Shown piece after piece: positions 1 to 6,308 of a stretch of 8,555 nucleotides of DNA. Made by a program: the position numbers and the translations under genes. Within the stretch, counting starts at the first letter, position 1, and each line of letters begins with the position of its first letter. Source of the DNA: Betaproteobacteria bacterium SG8_40 (GTDB taxonomy: Bacteria > Pseudomonadota > Gammaproteobacteria > Burkholderiales > Eutrophovitaceae). The DNA lies in NCBI GenBank assembly GCA_001304425.1, contig LJTS01000105.1:1-8555 (forward strand), written 5' to 3'. Below the pieces are notes generated by a model. It had not been told where the DNA came from and did no database searches. It was given only the letters and a program-made list of their open reading frames with translations.

Positions 1-233
1 TCGCCACCGATTCGCAGCGCCTGGCAGACCAGGCAAAGTACATTTCCTACGGACCGGCCCGTGCCTCGTCCGCGCCCCTGGTCGGCAAACATGCAACGCT
101 CGGCATCGAAATGGCGCCGCACATGCCGACGGCACCGGCGAACGCGAAGAATACGCTGCTGTTCAACTATGAATGGTGGGCCGACCACCGCGACGACCTG
201 AACGAGCGATTCAACGCCTCGCTGGCCAGCTAG
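1..233 (+). CDS. ABC transporter periplasmic substrate-binding protein, C-terminal end (polyamine type, PotD/PotF-like)
   Basis: Only the last 76 complete codons are in the window; the reading frame enters at base 3 and stops with TAG at 231-233. The visible protein begins ATDSQRLADQAKYISYGP and ends FNYEWWADHRDDLNERFNASLAS. The KYISYGPAR-type stretch, followed by a region rich in MPTAPAN and a closing WWADHRDDLNERF helix, is typical of the C-terminus of family 1 solute-binding proteins of putrescine/spermidine-type importers. Such proteins capture the ligand in the periplasm and deliver it to the permease pair. The two permease genes follow directly on the same strand, which supports the assignment. 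The ligand cannot be read from this fragment; the binding-site residues lie upstream, as probably does the ATPase gene, which is not in the window. Confidence 0.85.
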   Translation, partial: ATDSQRLADQAKYISYGPARASSAPLVGKHATLGIEMAPHMPTAPANAKNTLLFNYEWWADHRDDLNERFNASLAS

Positions 234-248
234 GCTTCGGGAAAAGGC

Positions 249-272
249 GGCTGACGCGGCGTCGCGTCAGCC
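249..272 (+). other. Perfect 10-bp intercistronic stem-loop
   Basis: GGCTGACGCG at 249-258 is exactly complementary to CGCGTCAGCC at 263-272, with the four-base loop GCGT. It starts 15 bases after the stop codon of the binding-protein gene and ends 30 bases before the first permease start. No T-run follows, so it is not a standard intrinsic terminator. Stem-loops here in importer operons often protect the upstream message and raise binding protein over permease; that role is inferred. Confidence 0.75.
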
Positions 273-302
273 AGCCGGATTCTCCACCACGACCGCTCAC
301 GA

Positions 303-1577
303 ATGCAGACCGACATTACGGACGCAGCCCCGCAACCGCTGACCACCGCGGATGGCACGCCGCTCAAGACGAGTCTGGCGCGCGCGGAGCGGCGCAACCG
401 GCTTCGCGCGCTGCTGCTCGTTGCGCCGCTGTTCTTGTTCATCCTGATGTTTTTCCTGGTGCCCATTGGCGACATGCTGTTTCGCAGCGTCGAGAACCGC
501 ATCGTGGGCGAGGTCCTGCACCGGACCGCTCCGCTGCTGGCAAGCTGGGATGAAACCAGCGGCGAGCTGCCCCCGGAAGAAGTTTTCCGCGCCCTCGTCG
601 ATGATTTCAAGGAAGGCCGGGAAGCACGCACCATCGTCAAGGTCGGCCGGCGCATGAATTACGAGAAATCCGGCATGACCAGCCTGTTCCGCGGCACAGC
701 GCGCAAAGCCGCGAGACTCGAAGCCGGGCCGTACAAGGCCGCGCTCATCAAGATCAACAAGAAGTGGGGGGAAATAGAAACCTGGCAATTGCTCAAGCGT
801 GAGAGCGCGCCGGTCACGCTGTCGTATTACCTTGCATCGGTGGACCTGCGATTCGACGATGACGGTGCGATCGTGCGTCAGCCGGAAGACAAGCAGATCT
901 ACACCCAGCTTTTCGTCCGCACGCTCAAACTCAGCGGGCTGATTACCTTCCTGTGCCTGCTGCTCGGTTATCCGATTTCGTATTTGCTGGCGACACTGCC
1001 CACACGCACCAGCAACCTGCTGATGATCCTGGTGCTGCTGCCCTTCTGGACATCGCTGCTGGTGCGCACCACTGCCTGGATCGCCCTGCTACAGAAAGAA
1101 GGTGTCATCAACGACACCCTGGTCATGCTCGGACTGATCAGCAACGACAATCGCCTCGCGATGATTCACAACGCGACCGGCACCGTCATCGCAATGGTCC
1201 ACATTCTTCTGCCGTTCATGGTGCTGCCGCTCTACAGCGTGATGAAGAACATACCGCCGAGCTACGTCCGCGCGGCACGCTCACTGGGTGCGACACCGCT
1301 GACGGCGTTCCTGCGCGTTTACCTGCCCAATACCGTACCGGGTATCGGCGCTGGCGCCATTCTCGTGTTCATCATCGCCATCGGCTACTACATCACGCCG
1401 GCACTGGTCGGCGGCGTTTCGGGCACCCTGATCAGCAATCTCATCGCGTATCACATGTCGAGTTCGCTCAACTGGGGGCTGGCTGCAGCGCTGGGTTCGG
1501 TGTTGCTCGCGCTGGTGCTGGTGTTGTACTTCCTCTATGACAAGGTTGTCGGTATCGACAACATGAAGATGAACTGA
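303..1577 (+). CDS. ABC transporter inner-membrane permease, PotB-like, with large periplasmic insert
   Basis: A 424-residue permease, one of the two membrane subunits that form the translocation path of a polyamine-type importer. The first membrane segment is at about residues 34-55 (LLLVAPLFLFILMFFLVP). A hydrophilic stretch of about 145 residues (roughly 57-200) follows, and then the remaining membrane segments begin near residue 205. The cytoplasmic EAA loop that docks the ATPase is visible at about 323-347 (YVRAARSLGATPLTAFLRVYLP). Classical PotB is about 280 residues, so the extra length is accounted for by the insert; longer permeases of this type occur in proteobacteria. The ATG at 303 has no clear Shine-Dalgarno sequence, so the exact start is a little uncertain. 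The stop codon overlaps the next gene's start (TGATG), indicating translational coupling. Substrate is inferred from family only. Confidence 0.88.
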   Translation: MQTDITDAAPQPLTTADGTPLKTSLARAERRNRLRALLLVAPLFLFILMFFLVPIGDMLFRSVENRIVGEVLHRTAPLLASWDETSGELPPEEVFRALVDDFKEGREARTIVKVGRRMNYEKSGMTSLFRGTARKAARLEAGPYKAALIKINKKWGEIETWQLLKRESAPVTLSYYLASVDLRFDDDGAIVRQPEDKQIYTQLFVRTLKLSGLITFLCLLLGYPISYLLATLPTRTSNLLMILVLLPFWTSLLVRTTAWIALLQKEGVINDTLVMLGLISNDNRLAMIHNATGTVIAMVHILLPFMVLPLYSVMKNIPPSYVRAARSLGATPLTAFLRVYLPNTVPGIGAGAILVFIIAIGYYITPALVGGVSGTLISNLIAYHMSSSLNWGLAAALGSVLLALVLVLYFLYDKVVGIDNMKMN

Positions 1578-2428
1578 TGTCACTACCCGCCTACGCCGGC
1601 CCGCTGGAGCGCATCTGGTACTACGCCTTCAGATTGATCTGCGGCCTGATTTTTTTCTTTCTGATTGCGCCGCTGGTCGTCATCGTTCCGCTGTCGTTCA
1701 ACGCCGTGCCGTTTTTTACCTTCACGCCAGAGATGCTAGCGCTCGACCCGGCCGGCTATTCGCTGCAGTGGTACGAGGATTTTTTCAGTAACGAAAACTG
1801 GCACGGCGCAGTGAAGAACAGTTTCTTCATCGCGGTGTTTGCAACACTCATCGCGACGACGCTGGGCACCATAGGTGCGCTGGGGCTGAGCCGTTCGCAG
1901 ATGCCCTACAAGTCCGCCGTCATGGCGATCCTGATTTCGCCGATGATCGTGCCGCTGATCATTTCGGCCGCGGGCATGTATTTCTTCTATTCGAAGATCG
2001 GCCTCGCGTCCACGCATCTCGGCGTGATCCTGGCGCACGCCGCGCTCGGCACGCCGTTCGTCGTGATTACCGTAACGGCCACGCTGGTCGGTTTCGACCA
2101 GAGCCTGGTCCGGGCCGCCTACAACCTCGGCGCTTCGCCCACCGTCACCTTCTTCAAGGTGATCGTGCCGCTGATTCTGCCCGGCGTGATTTCCGGCGCC
2201 CTGTTCGCGTTCATCACCTCGTTCGACGAGGTGGTGGTCATCCTGTTCGTCGGCAGTTACGAGCAGCGCACCATTCCCTGGCAGATGTTCTCCGGCATTC
2301 GCGAACAGATCAGCCCGACGATCCTCGCGGTCGCCACCATGCTGATCCTCGTTTCGATCCTGCTGCTGACATCACTCGAGCTGATCCGCCGGCGCGGCGA
2401 GCGGCTGCGCGGCATTCGCCCCGGCTAG
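1577..2428 (+). CDS. ABC transporter inner-membrane permease, PotC-like
   Basis: A 283-residue permease of normal length for the PotC/PotI family, partner of the preceding subunit. A first membrane segment lies at about residues 15-40 (FRLICGLIFFFLIAPLVVIV), followed by a periplasmic loop with the family-typical SLQWYEDFF stretch near residue 62. Further membrane segments follow, and the EAA loop is at about 178-207 (LVRAAYNLGASPTVTFFKVIVP). A FDEVVV stretch after the next helix is also typical of PotC-type permeases. The ATG shares its first base with the last base of the upstream stop codon, so the two permeases are almost certainly made from one message and coupled. It ends 54 bp from the convergent reductase gene. 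The likely substrate is a polyamine or similar cation; sequence alone does not prove it. Confidence 0.9.
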   Translation: MSLPAYAGPLERIWYYAFRLICGLIFFFLIAPLVVIVPLSFNAVPFFTFTPEMLALDPAGYSLQWYEDFFSNENWHGAVKNSFFIAVFATLIATTLGTIGALGLSRSQMPYKSAVMAILISPMIVPLIISAAGMYFFYSKIGLASTHLGVILAHAALGTPFVVITVTATLVGFDQSLVRAAYNLGASPTVTFFKVIVPLILPGVISGALFAFITSFDEVVVILFVGSYEQRTIPWQMFSGIREQISPTILAVATMLILVSILLLTSLELIRRRGERLRGIRPG

Positions 2429-2490
2429 GTCGAGCAAACAACGTCGTTTCGCGTCTGGCGCGCCTGTATTCGCGGTGTTTGCCTAGGTCG
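2425..2490. repeat. Direct repeat CTAGGTCG flanking a 7-bp inverted repeat at a convergent gene junction
   Basis: CTAGGTCG occurs at 2425-2432 and again at 2483-2490. Inside them lie GCAAACA (2434-2440) and its exact complement TGTTTGC (2476-2482), 35 bases apart. The TAG stop of the PotC-like permease lies in the left copy of the direct repeat, and the stop of the reductase on the other strand lies in the right copy. The arrangement fits a weak bidirectional terminator or the footprint of a tiny inserted element. No transposase or T-run is present, so neither reading is secure. Confidence 0.4.
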
Positions 2491-3352
2491 GGATGCCAAA
2501 GATGGGGCTCACGTTGCGCGCGGCCACCAGCTCGCGCATCGCTGCGTCATCGGGCCGCTGCGTGTAGCGGCTGGCCGCATCGAGCACCTTGGGCAACAGG
2601 TCCATGTCGCCAGCGGCGTTGATGAACACATCGCCGCGGCCCATCACCCAGTGGATGGCACGGTCGATGTCCTGTTGCTCCTCGAACGGCTGATACCAGG
2701 TGTCGCGGTTTTTCGGGGCAGCGCCCCACGGGCCGCGGGCGATGGACTTGATGGTCTGCACGGCGACATTGCGTTGCCTGCATATTGCGATTACTTCCTC
2801 GAAGCCGCGCCGGTAGCGTTCGTTTTCGTACATCAGGAAGTTCAGCGGCATCAACACCGAATCGAAGTCGAACCGTTCCAGCGAACGCCGGTGCATGGCG
2901 GCGATGGTCCAGCTGTGGCCGGTGATGCCGATAAATCGCGTCAGCCCCTCCTCGCGCGCTTCGACCACGGCTTCCAGCGCGCCTTGCGCACCGAATACCT
3001 GGTCCCAGTCATCCGGGTGCGCCATCGAGTGGAGTTGCAGCAGGTCGACGTGATCCACCTGCAGCCGGTCGAGCGAGCGGCGGATCCCGTCGCGCGCTGA
3101 CCGGTAGTCGCGCTCGCCGGTCTTGGTGGCAAGAAAAAACTGTTGTCGATGCTCGCGCATCCACGGCCCGATGCGCAGTTCCGAATCACCGTAGCGCGGC
3201 GCAGTGTCGATGTGGTTGACGCCGTATTTCAGCAGTACTTCGAGCGTGGCATCGGCCTGCGCCTGCGTGGCGCCATTCATGAAGGCGGCACCGCCGAACA
3301 GCGTGACGGTGCTGTCATGGCCGGTGCGGCCGAACGGACGTTTTTCGATCAT
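2483..3352 (-). CDS. Aldo/keto reductase family oxidoreductase
   Basis: A 289-residue cytoplasmic NADPH-type oxidoreductase of the aldo/keto reductase superfamily, which reduces aldehydes or ketones. The barrel's catalytic tetrad is complete: Asp49 and Tyr54 in HIDTAPRYGDSE, Lys77 in LATKTGE, and His108 in DLLQLHSM. The stretch IRRSLDRLQVDHVDLLQLH is a family hallmark, and ITGHS near residue 150 matches the region after strand 5. I chose the ATG at 3352 because the protein then begins MIEKRPFGRTGH, the usual N-terminus for this family. An in-frame ATG at 3412 would add 20 unrelated residues and has no ribosome site. No strong Shine-Dalgarno sequence is seen at 3352 either. The gene is divergent from the PQQ dehydrogenase and convergent with the importer. 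The specific substrate is unknown. Confidence 0.9.
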   Translation of the reverse strand: MIEKRPFGRTGHDSTVTLFGGAAFMNGATQAQADATLEVLLKYGVNHIDTAPRYGDSELRIGPWMREHRQQFFLATKTGERDYRSARDGIRRSLDRLQVDHVDLLQLHSMAHPDDWDQVFGAQGALEAVVEAREEGLTRFIGITGHSWTIAAMHRRSLERFDFDSVLMPLNFLMYENERYRRGFEEVIAICRQRNVAVQTIKSIARGPWGAAPKNRDTWYQPFEEQQDIDRAIHWVMGRGDVFINAAGDMDLLPKVLDAASRYTQRPDDAAMRELVAARNVSPIFGIPT

Positions 3353-3460
3353 GTCGTTTTCCCGAGTCAGAGGTCTTCCGTCAACGGTTGCTTTGCAATT
3401 TCCCGCAAGCATTGCAGCGGCCGAAACCGTTGCTGCCGTTGCCGGCGAATGTCAGTCGCC

Positions 3461-3579
3461 TGCACCGAAAATGATCCTGCGCCGATTTTAATCGTGCAAC
3501 GGGCGTGATAATGCACCAGTTTAATACGTGCACACGATCGTAATGTGCACAGGGGCCAATCCTGCACCAGGTTAAATCA
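3461..3579. repeat. Seven-unit degenerate tandem array, exact 17-bp period, units beginning TGCA
   Basis: Units start at 3461, 3478, 3495, 3512, 3529, 3546 and 3563, each exactly 17 bp after the last. TGC opens all seven. Position 4 is A in six (G in the unit at 3478), position 5 is C in six, position 14 is A in six, and positions 6, 8 (G), 15 (T) and 16 (C) agree in five. A working consensus is TGCACCNGNTTNAATCN. The best-matched pair, at 3512 and 3563, agrees at 13 of 17 positions. The period is not a multiple of three, which fits non-coding DNA. It could be a multi-site operator, an iteron-like protein-binding array or an old minisatellite. Confidence 0.8.
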
Positions 3580-3760
3580 CGCTGCGCCCCGATTGGGTGC
3601 GCTATTTTTCTGCCACGCGCCGTTGGTTGAATCAGTGCCATGCTTCCGGACGCGCGGTACTTTCAAGGACGCGGTATTTACAGAAACATCAACGCAGTTC
3701 CAGAGCGCGCGTGATCTCGCCGCCACACCAGCCAGATGCCCGGCGTTTTGAGGTTACGCT

Positions 3761-3788
3761 TTGCAAACGACCAATACATGTTTATGCT
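3761..3788 (+). promoter_or_regulatory. Candidate sigma-70 promoter for the PQQ dehydrogenase
   Basis: TTGCAA at 3761-3766 and TATGCT at 3783-3788 are separated by 16 bp; each matches four of six consensus bases. Transcription from here would give a leader of about 180 bases before the ATG at 3976. The match is modest and other promoters in the region are possible. Confidence 0.3.
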
Positions 3789-3962
3789 AATTGCCGTGTG
3801 TATCGAAGGGTGCGCATCCGACGGGCGCCATGCGCCTGAATGGGTATCACGCGTAATATTGCTACGGCAAGATCGTGCGGAGCGAGCAGCCCGGGTCCAT
3901 TACGGGCAGCGGACACGCGCAAACACCAGCCGCAGCATTCAAGTTGTCAAAACGAACCACAT

Positions 3963-3968
3963 GGAGGA
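3963..3968 (+). promoter_or_regulatory. Ribosome binding site deciding the PQQ dehydrogenase start
   Basis: GGAGGA at 3963-3968 lies seven bases before the ATG at 3976. This spacing picks that ATG over the in-frame ATG at 3961, which overlaps the site itself, and over the ATG at 3736. The resulting protein starts directly with a signal peptide. Confidence 0.75.
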
Positions 3969-3975
3969 ATCGGTA

Positions 3976-5685
3976 ATGTCGATCAGGCGTCTTTGTTTCG
4001 GACTGCTGGCGAGCGCGGCGATGGTAATTACACCGCCGCTCATCGGCAGCGTAGCGGCGCAAGATCTTGTCTCCGACAAGATGTTGTTGAATGCCCAGAA
4101 TGACCCCAACAACTGGCTGATGGCCATTGGCAACTACACCGGCAATCGCTACAGCAAGTTGAACCAGGTCAACACATCCAACGTCGGCAAGCTGGTGCCG
4201 AAGTGGATTTTTTCGCTGGGAACGCTGGATGCCCAGAACACCACACCCGTAGTGCATAACGGTGTGATGTACGTGACTGCCTCGCACGGGCGCACCTACG
4301 CACTCGATGCGGCGACCGGCACCGAAATCTGGCGTTACGCGCACCAACTGCCGGAAGGTGTCGGCGGCACGATGTGTTGCGACATCGGCAACCGGGGCGT
4401 CGCCATTTACGGCGACAAGGTGTTCGTCGCGACGCCTGATGCGCATGTGGTCGCACTCGACATGAAAACCGGCAAGGTGGTGTGGGATGTCACTCTCGCG
4501 AACTGGGAGCACGCCTACACAATGACCGTGGCGCCGCTGGTCGTGAAGGGCAAGGTCGTCGTCGGCATGTCCGGCGCCGAGTACCCGACCCGCCTGTTCA
4601 TCGAAGCGCTCGATGCGGACACCGGCAAGCAGGCATGGCGGACCTACACGATCCCCGGCCCGGGCGAGCCGGGTCATGACAGCTGGGGCTCGACCGAGGC
4701 GGCGATGAACGGTGGCGCGTCGGCGTGGATTACCGGCTCCTACGATCCCGATCTCGACCTGCTGTACTGGGGCGTCGGCAATCCGAATCCCGACTGGGAC
4801 GGCACCGTGCGTCCGGGCGACAACCTGTATTCGAACTCGACGCTGGCATTGAATCCGGACACTGGCGAGATCATGTTCTACTTCCAGTACACGCCTGCCG
4901 ACGTCTGGGACTACGACGGCAACAACGAGCCGGTGCTGGTCGACTATGGCAATGAGAAAGTCTGGCTGCACGGAGACCGCAACGGGTTCCTCTACAAGAT
5001 CGACCGGACCAACGGCAAGTTCCGTTACGGGGTGGAAATCTCGAAGGTCAATTGGGCCACCGGCTTCACGCCCGAAGGCCGTCCGATCTGGAACATGGAA
5101 AAAGTGCCTACCTACGAGTACGAAGCCAAGGACATCTGCCCGGCTTCGGAGGGTGGCAAGTGGTGGAACCCGATGACGGTCAACCCGGAGAGCGGCTGGG
5201 TGTTCGTGCCAAGCCGTGAAATCTGCGTCGACATCAAGAGCGCGCCGCTGGGCGAAGGCCTGAATCCCGACGAGCGCACGCCCGGCAAACCGTACTGGGG
5301 CATCGGCACCATCAGCTGGAACACCGGTTACGGCCAACTGGTGGCATTCGACGGGCGCACCGGCAAGAAGATGTGGACGGTCAAGGACCGCTCGCCGTTT
5401 ACCAGCGGATTGTTGTCGACCCGTGGCGGACTGGTGTTCGCCGGCACTCCGGAAGGTGAGTTCCGCGCCTACGATCAGAAAACGGGCAATGAGCTGTGGT
5501 CCTTCCAGACCGGCTCCGGCATCTTCGGCAGCCCGTCCACTTACACCGTGAACGGTCAGCAGTTCGTCGCCGTGCCCTCGGGCTTCGGTGGCTGGACCGG
5601 CTGGGCGCACTTCGGCGAAGGTGGCGCGCCCTGGCTCAAGGACGGCCGCAAGGGCGGGATCATCATCGGCTTCGGTTTGCCCTGA
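3976..5685 (+). CDS. PQQ-dependent alcohol dehydrogenase, lanthanide-type (XoxF/ExaF/PedH-like signature), periplasmic
   Basis: A 569-residue quinoprotein that oxidises an alcohol in the periplasm and passes electrons to a cytochrome c. Residues 1-29 form a signal peptide (MSIRRLCFGLLASAAM..., cleavage probably after SVAAQ). The rest is an eight-bladed propeller with recurring ALDxxTGxxxW motifs. The vicinal disulfide pair is Cys134-Cys135. Expected metal and active-site residues are Glu202 (SGAEY), Asn269 (GNP), catalytic Asp312 and Asp314 in WDYDG. The Asp two positions after the catalytic one marks lanthanide-binding members; calcium MxaF enzymes have Ala there. No C-terminal heme domain follows, so a separate acceptor is needed, and a cytochrome c gene lies next downstream. 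Glu202 and Asn269 are 67 residues apart, against 84 in XoxF, so this is not a standard XoxF and its substrate is open. Confidence 0.93.
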   Translation: MSIRRLCFGLLASAAMVITPPLIGSVAAQDLVSDKMLLNAQNDPNNWLMAIGNYTGNRYSKLNQVNTSNVGKLVPKWIFSLGTLDAQNTTPVVHNGVMYVTASHGRTYALDAATGTEIWRYAHQLPEGVGGTMCCDIGNRGVAIYGDKVFVATPDAHVVALDMKTGKVVWDVTLANWEHAYTMTVAPLVVKGKVVVGMSGAEYPTRLFIEALDADTGKQAWRTYTIPGPGEPGHDSWGSTEAAMNGGASAWITGSYDPDLDLLYWGVGNPNPDWDGTVRPGDNLYSNSTLALNPDTGEIMFYFQYTPADVWDYDGNNEPVLVDYGNEKVWLHGDRNGFLYKIDRTNGKFRYGVEISKVNWATGFTPEGRPIWNMEKVPTYEYEAKDICPASEGGKWWNPMTVNPESGWVFVPSREICVDIKSAPLGEGLNPDERTPGKPYWGIGTISWNTGYGQLVAFDGRTGKKMWTVKDRSPFTSGLLSTRGGLVFAGTPEGEFRAYDQKTGNELWSFQTGSGIFGSPSTYTVNGQQFVAVPSGFGGWTGWAHFGEGGAPWLKDGRKGGIIIGFGLP

Positions 5686-5700
5686 GCAACACTTCGACTG

Positions 5701-5724
5701 GCGGCCGGGCTCGCGCCCGACCGC
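5701..5724 (+). other. Stem-loop immediately after the PQQ dehydrogenase
   Basis: GCGGCCGGGC at 5701-5710 pairs with GCCCGACCGC at 5715-5724 around the loop TCGC, with one C-A mismatch. It begins 15 bases after the stop codon and has no T-run. It probably protects the 3' end of the dehydrogenase message or acts together with the terminator that follows. Confidence 0.6.
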
Positions 5725-5734
5725 CTGAATACCG

Positions 5735-5766
5735 GCCTCGGGGTGCTTGCGCTCCCCGGGGCTTTT
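5735..5766 (+). terminator. Probable intrinsic terminator between PQQ dehydrogenase and cytochrome c
   Basis: GCCTCGGGG at 5735-5743 pairs with CCCCGGGGC at 5754-5762 (nine pairs including one T-G) around a ten-base loop, followed at once by TTTT at 5763-5766. The short T-run suggests partial termination, which would leave some read-through into the cytochrome gene. Confidence 0.6.
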
Positions 5767-5821
5767 CAACTCAAGACAGGCCGGCCGCAATGAACCGGCT
5801 TACCGGAAATACAAGCAAACC

Positions 5822-6253
5822 ATGATCGGAAAAGTTCTTTATCGTTTCCTGGCCGTTGCGATGGCCCTGGCATTATTCGGCTCCGTCGCCCACGGCGGCG
5901 CCGGTGACATTGATAGCGCCGAGCAGTCCTCCGGGGACGTTGCCGCCAATGCGGACAAGAACCCGTACACCGGCGATGAGACTGCCATCAAGGAAGGACG
6001 GAAGCTGTGGCGCAAGACCGGCTGTTACAGCTGCCACGGCGGTGTCGCCGAAGGCGGTGTGGGTCCCAGCCTGATCGACGACGAATGGATCTACAAACCC
6101 ACCGACAAGACCCTGTTCAAAACCATCGCGGAAGGCCGCAGGGGGACGGTGATGGCGGGCTGGTCAAAGGAACTCGACCCCGACCAGATCTGGAAGGTCG
6201 TTGCCTATATTCGCTCGCTGTATCAGGGCGACCCGGACAAGATCATCTGGTAA
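5822..6253 (+). CDS. Monoheme c-type cytochrome, probable electron acceptor of the PQQ dehydrogenase
   Basis: A 143-residue periplasmic cytochrome c. It starts with a signal peptide (about residues 1-25, VLYRFLAVAMALALFGSVAHG). Heme attachment is Cys68-Tyr-Ser-Cys71-His72, and the likely sixth ligand is Met111 in GTVMAGW. GVGPSLIDDEWIY and the closing IWKVVAYIRSLYQGDP are typical of class I cytochromes encoded beside PQQ alcohol dehydrogenases. It probably takes electrons from the dehydrogenase, which lacks its own heme, and hands them to a terminal oxidase; this pairing is inferred from position. I chose the ATG at 5822 because it places the signal peptide at the N-terminus. The frame is open further upstream, but that part overlaps the terminator. 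The ribosome site is weak. The gene lies 136 bp after the dehydrogenase. Confidence 0.9.
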   Translation: MIGKVLYRFLAVAMALALFGSVAHGGAGDIDSAEQSSGDVAANADKNPYTGDETAIKEGRKLWRKTGCYSCHGGVAEGGVGPSLIDDEWIYKPTDKTLFKTIAEGRRGTVMAGWSKELDPDQIWKVVAYIRSLYQGDPDKIIW

Positions 6254-6308
6254 TCAGCAGACCGCGCACCGCAAACAACTGGCGGCCGGTAACGAGTCAG
6301 CAGTGAGA

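Larger units (their letters stand above)
3353..3975. other. Divergent intergenic region between aldo/keto reductase and PQQ dehydrogenase
   Basis: This 623-bp stretch has no convincing gene. The dehydrogenase frame stays open upstream to 3736, but that extension has no signal peptide and no ribosome site, and resembles no known protein. The region holds the 17-bp periodic array (3461-3579), a possible decayed continuation to about 3640, a candidate sigma-70 promoter (3761-3788), and a 6-bp inverted repeat GCGCAT/ATGCGC (3812-3817 and 3830-3835). The remainder shows nothing I can name. It should contain the promoters of both flanking genes. Confidence 0.7.

Noticed and set aside
3461..3579. 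CRISPR array
   Set aside because: The units are 17 bp and contiguous, without longer conserved repeats or unique spacers, and there are no cas genes.
3583..3601. NtrC-like palindrome GCGCCC...GGGTGC
   Set aside because: The half-sites resemble the NtrC consensus, but they are two bases too far apart and the left half has a mismatch. TGCA in this region is better explained by the 17-bp array.
3623..3638. Possible sigma-54 promoter with GG and GC ten bases apart
   Set aside because: The spacing fits, but CAC is missing after TGG and the -12 box is GTGC, not TTGC. Too weak to list as a feature.
3736..3975. N-terminal extension of the PQQ dehydrogenase to the ATG at 3736
   Set aside because: It would bury the signal peptide 80 residues inside the protein, and a good ribosome site sits just before the ATG at 3976.
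3862..5790. A 642-codon open frame on the minus strand opposite the PQQ dehydrogenase
   Set aside because: It mirrors the dehydrogenase codons in GC-rich DNA. The translation is rich in Arg, Val, His and Ala, with no recognisable domain, and the plus-strand gene has full catalytic motifs.
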